A DNA stretch of 12,500 nucleotides, taken from Oehlia diaphana (taxonomy: Eukaryota > Glomeromycota > Glomeromycetes > Glomerales > Glomeraceae). The translations under genes and the position numbers were made by a program. Below, in pieces: positions 7,584 through 12,500 of this stretch (position 1 is its first letter; every line of letters begins with the position of its first letter). The notes under the pieces were generated by a model that worked only from the letters and a program-made list of their open reading frames with translations, made no database searches and was not told the origin of the DNA. The stretch spans positions 2,782 to 15,281 of the forward strand of contig QZLH01002184.1 of NCBI GenBank assembly GCA_003833135.1, read 5' to 3'.

Positions 7584-8838
7584 GTGAGAAAATTTTCTGG
7601 CGAAATTTTAAGTATATTTATAAATTAGTATAAAGGCTTAAAGTTTAGGCCATAAGTCCAATCCACATTCTGATAGCAAGAATTGTTATTTGTTTTAATT
7701 ACTGGAAATGGCATCCATTTTAGAAGTCAGTTTAGATACTTAAAATACTAACAGTCACTGAACATGTTTCCTAATTCTATGGCAATTGCTTTATAAAATT
7801 CAGATTGATATATCTCAACCAATATTGCTTCAATTATTATGAAATAATAACTACTATTAGACTTGTCTCAGTAAAAGGAAATTAATGAATAAGTTTTTTT
7901 TTTAATTTGGCAATTATAAAAATTATATATTTGTAATTTGCTGTGCCATAAATTTTGAATGTGATATACCTCAAATTTAATATTAAATGATATTATTCTT
8001 AACTAATTTTATTTTTATTAAATTTAGTTAAGTAAAATTTTTTTTAATTTAATAATCATAATTATTTTATCAATAATAATATTTTGTAAATTATTGTATT
8101 TTAAATTTTAAAATGTAATAAATATATCAGACAAATAATTTTATAACTAATAAAAATTTTTTAAAATTCAATTATAATAGCAATTGGCTAAAATAATAAT
8201 AATTATATTTATTTTAATAATTATACTATTATTTATTGATAATAATAAAAATGGGATTTGCCATTATAGTATGAGTTTTGATAAGAAGATTAAATTCCTT
8301 TCAATAAGTCAAGTTTAATGGTTATTATTTTTATAAAAATTGAAGTAATATTAGTTGAAATACATCAATTTGAATTTTTTAAAGTAATTGCTAGAATATA
8401 TCTATTATCTACTGACCAATACTAATTGTAAAAAATTTGGAAATTTTAATTAATTAAAAAAAAATTACAAAAAAAAAATATAAATTTTATTTTTTTCTAG
8501 CATTTTTTAACTTAAAAAATCTTAATTATAAATTTAAAAATAGTAATATTATTTTAAATTATTTATTTTTATTAAAAGTATAACTTAGTAAAATTTTTTT
8601 ACTGATTAAATTATTTTTTATATTTTTATGATTAATTTAGCATAAATAATTGGAAAAAAATTTTGAATCTAATTTATCTTATTAAACAAATTGAACTAAA
8701 TTTGTATTATAATTTTTATTTTTAAATAAAAATAATGTTAACACTGTAGTAAAAATTTTATTTATTTAAACTAAAAAAAAAATATAATGATACATATATG
8801 CAAATTTATACATGTCAAATTTATAAATAAAATCCCAC

Positions 8839-8868
8839 ATATACTAATTGACAATATACTAATTGACA
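8839..8868. repeat. 15-bp tandem duplication
   Basis: ATATACTAATTGACA occurs twice back to back (8839-8853 and 8854-8868), followed by a partial third unit. Confidence 0.7.
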
Positions 8869-8971
8869 ATTATTATATATATAAATAATATAATATAATA
8901 TTAATAATATATTCTAAAATACAAAGTTATAAAAATAAATACAAAAAAAAAAAATGATTAATTATTCAAGT

Positions 8972-8989
8972 TATATATATATATATATA
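8972..8989. repeat. (TA)9 microsatellite
   Basis: An uninterrupted TA dinucleotide run, followed by AATT and a long T tract. Confidence 0.8.
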
Positions 8990-9341
8990 ATTTTTTTTTT
9001 TTTTTAAGCAATAAAATAAAAAAAAAAAGAAAAAATAGAAATATTTTCGTTTTGTTGTATACATTGATATTGATACTGTATATATAATATTTATAACAAA
9101 AGATTTGATCAAACTAATTAATTTTGTACATAAAATTTTTTTAATAAAAAAATTTTTTTTTCGTTTGATCTCAATTTTTTTTTTAATAATCTAACTAAAA
9201 GAAACTACTTTTGGGCATGCGGAAAACGATTACTTTCCCTTTTTTGATAAAATCGCATACTGCAAGCCTTATTATTTTTTTTTTTTTAACCTATTACTAT
9301 AAATCAATTAATTTCAGTTGCTTTGTTTCTCTCCAAGGACT

Positions 9342-10584
9342 TCAATAATATTTCTCCTCAGTTGAATCATTTTTCATGAAATCAGCGGACCCACTAACAG
9401 AAGGAATGAAAACTGGTGAATCAACAGACAAATTCGACATCAAAGTAGTGAGAGTAACTGTAGAATAATCAGTCTCATTATCGTTATTATTATTTTCACC
9501 GTAGTTATTCTCTCCATTCGACATTCCGCTATTATCATTACCATATTCATTGATTAAATCTTCGGTAGTTGTGCGTTTGTTTGCAAAATCTTCCAAGAAA
9601 TCCCATAAACGAACGTTATCTAAGACCTTAACTTCTTCACCATTTCGAATAGTACGAACATTAAATTCCTCTTTTGTGCCATCACGATAAGTGTGCGCGT
9701 AGAAACAAGAAGCACCAAATTGACATTGTCCTTCACCATAATTAAAATTTCTACACGGAATTGTGCTAAAAAAAACATAAATAAATTATATTTTGATTAA
9801 AAGAAAAAAAAAGTGAAACTAAATGTGAAATTTTCGCGTTTACCTGCATTTACGTTTATATTCGTTGATCACCCTTTGTTTCTCGGCACGATCTGTAATC
9901 CAAGTAGTGCTTGGAGTTATAAAGTGACTTGGTGTACTACAAACGGGACATGCACGAGTAAGTTGATTATCCACAGATTTCAACTGACGAATACATTGTA
10001 AACAGAACGCATGCTCGCAATCTATTTAAAATTTGTCAATACTCGTGATTTTATACTTTAATTTAATATAGAAAATAATTTCTGAATAACTTACTTAATA
10101 GACCAAAACGAGCGTCTGTTTTTGACAAAACTTTCTCAAAGCAAATTTCACATTCAACATCTTCTGGTTTAACACCATCGGCAACTTGGACTTGCTTGTT
10201 AATACATTCATTAATGTGTTCTACATTTTAAAAGGCAATTTATTTTATTAAACAATTTCTTAAATTTTAATTTCAAATAATAACATCAAAATCATACCTT
10301 GGTGTTCTTCAGGAGTAGAATAGGGATGCAAGACATGTTTAAGACAAGAAGGGCAAGGCATACCATGAAGATAATGACAGTGATCTCCATATCGACAGTT
10401 TCCAGCCATTCCGAAAGGACATAACTATGATTTAGCCAAAACAATAAATAATAAAAGAGAAAAGATACAAAAAGAAAGGATATTATTTCCCATTTTATAC
10501 ATCATTAAAAACTTAAAGCAACAAAAAAAAAAAAAAAAATTATTATTATAATTTTATTTTAAGTTTTTCTTTCAATACAAAGAA

Positions 10585-10618
<34 letters not shown>

Positions 10619-12451
10619 AAAAATCCCATCCCCCAAAAAATAAAAAAATTTTTTTGCATTCAAATTCATTTTTTTTTAAAAATATATAGTTCACTAACAA
10701 AAATTGAAAATATTATGATACATATCGAACTTTCCATAGGAAAGTCTTTTTTTTTTTTAATTATATATATATATATTATATTTATATCAACAAACCGGCT
10801 CATAACGCCTCGAGTCGATACTGAGTCCGGGAGTTGCACCAGAATCCTTCAAACCCGTTTTGGTAATTGCAGAGTATGAAAGAGGAGTTTTAGGTTGTTC
10901 GGTTGATTTCGGAGTAGAAGCTTCTACTGACATTTGATCATTTTTATCCTCTTCCATGCTAAAGAAGATATCATCATCAGTGACAAAAGGACTAAATGGA
11001 TCTGGAGGCGTTGTTGGACGACCATTGGCATTATTACCATTGCCATTAATATTATTTACGTTTGGTCGGCCTATAATGCCAAAACTAGGATACAATGGAG
11101 AGTTTGTATCAGTTTGATGAACCTCGTGAGGTAATGGAATGTTTATAGCTGGAGTACCCGAGTAAGGACCATGATGATCAGAAGTATAACCTGAAGGGTT
11201 ATGATTGAAATGATGATTATTTTGATTGTGAATATGTAATGGACTAAGGGGGGAGTGTTGATCATTCCAATCTTCACCATAAGTATTATTTCTCATACTT
11301 GTACCAGAATGAATTCCAAAAGGATGTTGACCACCATATGCACTATTAATTTGTTGACCTTCATTTTGATTCATGTAATTAGCAGCTAATCCTAAACCAA
11401 TGCCATGAGGCAAAGACCTTCCTGCAAAATGAATATGTGTAGGATCTACATGTGAATTATAATAATTAAGATGTTGACCATCTATATGCAAAGGATGTAA
11501 CGTAGAGGAACCATTGAATAATCTCCTAGGACTTAATTCAGAAGTTTCTTCTTGTCTACTTCGACGTCTTTCACGTTCAGTTGGAGTCAACAAGTCATTT
11601 AACGAAGAAGGAATAAATTCTTCGTATTCATAAGCACCAAAATCATCAAAGACTGTATCATGTGAATAATCATGAAGTTCAGGAATACTATGAAGATGTT
11701 GATGAGAATTAGTAGTAGGCGATAGCAGACCACTATCGCTAACATAAGAAAGTGGTAAAAAGATTGATTTGCTGTTAGGATTATGAAATGGAGAAGTTCC
11801 AAAAGATTCAGCAGTATTATTATGATTATTATTATTATGATTATTATTATTATGATTATGATTATTATTATTATGGTTCATTGGACCACCCAAATGAAAA
11901 ATATCAGGAAGTGATCTTCGTTGCTGACCGTTAATATTTATCGGTGCAGTTAAATGATCGTTATTAAAACTATTATTGATATTTCGTAATCTTGGAGCGG
12001 TATGATTCTCATCAGAGTAAGCAGATGGATCATTCAAAGAGGCGGTTAATTGACTGAACTGTCTGTTATTCGCATATTCAGAAGAACTAATCGGGATACG
12101 AGTAAATGGAGGAATTCCAGGAGAATTAAGAGGTTGATAATCATTAAGATCTTGAGGAAGCATCATAGGTGACCTAATTTCTGGAATGATACTATTGGAA
12201 ATACTATTCCTTCCATTTTTGCCATTTCCATTTCTACCGGTTGAACTTAATTTACGTTCATTTGGTAAAGTATGAGAAAGAGCACATTTACTTCCAAATT
12301 TGCAGTTTCCTTTTAAAAAGTATTTACAAACGTAATTATCAGATGGAGGATCCTTGCTATGAGAGAAGACGCAATTTTTTCCTGCAGTACAAGCTCCACT
12401 CTTGAAAAATTTGCATGGGATATGCGCTAGATTACTGTTGCCTGGAGACAT
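9342..12451 (-). CDS. MKRN: Makorin-type RING E3 ubiquitin ligase with four CCCH zinc fingers (5 exons)
   Basis: Exons on the minus strand are 12451-10796, 10424-10298, 10220-10095, 10021-9844 and 9765-9342; introns are 371, 77, 73 and 78 nt, all GT-AG. The product is 836 residues. The domain order is that of makorins. CCCH1 is C13/C21/C27/H31 and CCCH2 is C42/C50/C56/H60. CCCH3 is C554/C562/C568/H572, followed by the makorin Cys-His segment (C576, C579, H582, H585). The C3HC4 RING has C618, C621, C638, H640, C643, C646, C661 and C664. CCCH4 is C700/C710/C716/H720. Makorins bind RNA through the CCCH fingers and transfer ubiquitin through the RING. Human MKRN1 is about 480 residues; the excess here is mostly a low-complexity stretch (about 61-552) rich in Asn, His, Ser and Pro between CCCH2 and CCCH3. 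The ATG at 12451 lies 10 residues before CCCH1 and no other ATG precedes it in the window. The first donor (GTTTGT) is weak, but the join restores CCCH3. Confidence 0.93.
10590..10614. repeat. A25 homopolymer in intron 1
   Basis: 25 consecutive A on the plus strand, read as a U tract in the makorin pre-mRNA, about 170 nt before the acceptor. Length is likely to vary and to be error-prone in assemblies. Confidence 0.8.
10729..10745. repeat. Small perfect hairpin in intron 1
   Basis: ACTTTCC (10729-10735), a 3-base loop ATA, then GGAAAGT (10739-10745). It lies about 50 nt inside the intron donor. Confidence 0.6.
11818..11877. repeat. Coding trinucleotide repeat (poly-Asn/His tract of makorin)
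   Basis: ATT/ATG triplets on the plus strand, read on the minus strand as runs of Asn interrupted by His, roughly NNNNH units, residues about 192-212. It is an in-frame microsatellite, so its length probably varies between strains without shifting the frame. Confidence 0.8.
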
Positions 12452-12500
12452 GATTGATTGGAATGGATAGAGATGTGATAGAGAGATAGTGGGATAATGG

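Larger units (their letters stand above)
7122..9341. other. AT desert between transposon relic and makorin gene
   Basis: From about 7900 to 9180 the sequence is almost pure A/T with homopolymers, a TA microsatellite and a short tandem duplication, and has no open frame worth reporting. The left part (7240-7600) is less AT-rich and holds the fold-back structure and a mini-ORF. The right end (about 9190-9341) is more mixed and probably includes the makorin 3' UTR. Confidence 0.6.
10425..10795 (-). other. Long first intron of the makorin gene
   Basis: 371 nt, four to five times longer than the other introns here. It begins GTTTGT and ends CATAG. It is filled with homopolymers, including a 25-base A run on the plus strand (U25 in the transcript), (TA) repeats and a hairpin at 10729-10745. 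No further coding exon is visible. If it is retained, translation stops two codons in (TGA at 10789-10787). Confidence 0.8.

Noticed and set aside
7900..9180. Long AT-only stretch considered as mitochondrial DNA, a CRISPR array or an origin
   Set aside because: It has no regularly spaced repeats, no mitochondrial genes and no recognisable origin elements; it is ordinary AT-rich intergenic DNA in such genomes.
10934..11134. Open frames at 10934-11134 (plus) and 11599-11802 (minus)
   Set aside because: Shadows of the makorin disordered region in other frames.

Overview
The window is nuclear DNA of an AT-rich, intron-containing eukaryote, most likely an arbuscular mycorrhizal fungus (Glomeromycotina, Rhizophagus-like). 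The case rests on very AT-rich intergenic DNA, short GT-AG introns (68-113 nt, apart from one of 371 nt), and a typical gene mix: a TKL-type kinase with an N-terminal CxxC finger, a pseudokinase fused to Sel1 repeats, and a decayed transposase relic. The species is inferred; no marker gene proves it.

Layout. Positions 1-1418 are intergenic, with inverted repeats and homopolymers and no gene I can support. Positions 1419-2943 (minus) hold a three-exon, 458-residue TKL-like kinase with its catalytic residues present. Positions 3138-5669 (plus) hold a five-exon, 710-residue protein: an MLKL-like four-helix-bundle domain, then a pseudokinase, then Sel1 repeats. The two are transcribed head to head from a 194-bp spacer. 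Positions 5670-7121 hold decayed coding DNA: two unrecognised minus-strand fragments, then a plus-strand relic that I assign to a Plavaka/KDZ-like transposase. Positions 7122-9341 are an AT desert with one fold-back structure and a 29-codon hydrophobic mini-ORF. Positions 9342-12451 (minus) hold a five-exon, 836-residue makorin-type RING E3 ubiquitin ligase that also carries four CCCH fingers.

How they may work together. The kinase/pseudokinase pair is the most interesting part. A catalytically plausible non-RD kinase shares a promoter region with a protein whose domain order (helical bundle, then pseudokinase with NFE in place of DFG) matches that of MLKL, which RIPK3 phosphorylates in animal necroptosis. 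A kinase-activator and membrane-executor pair is a testable inference, not something the sequence proves. Makorin is a separate post-transcriptional/ubiquitin gene with no evident link to the pair.

All gene models were joined by eye. In each multi-exon gene, intron phase, GT/AG borders and domain continuity agree at every junction.
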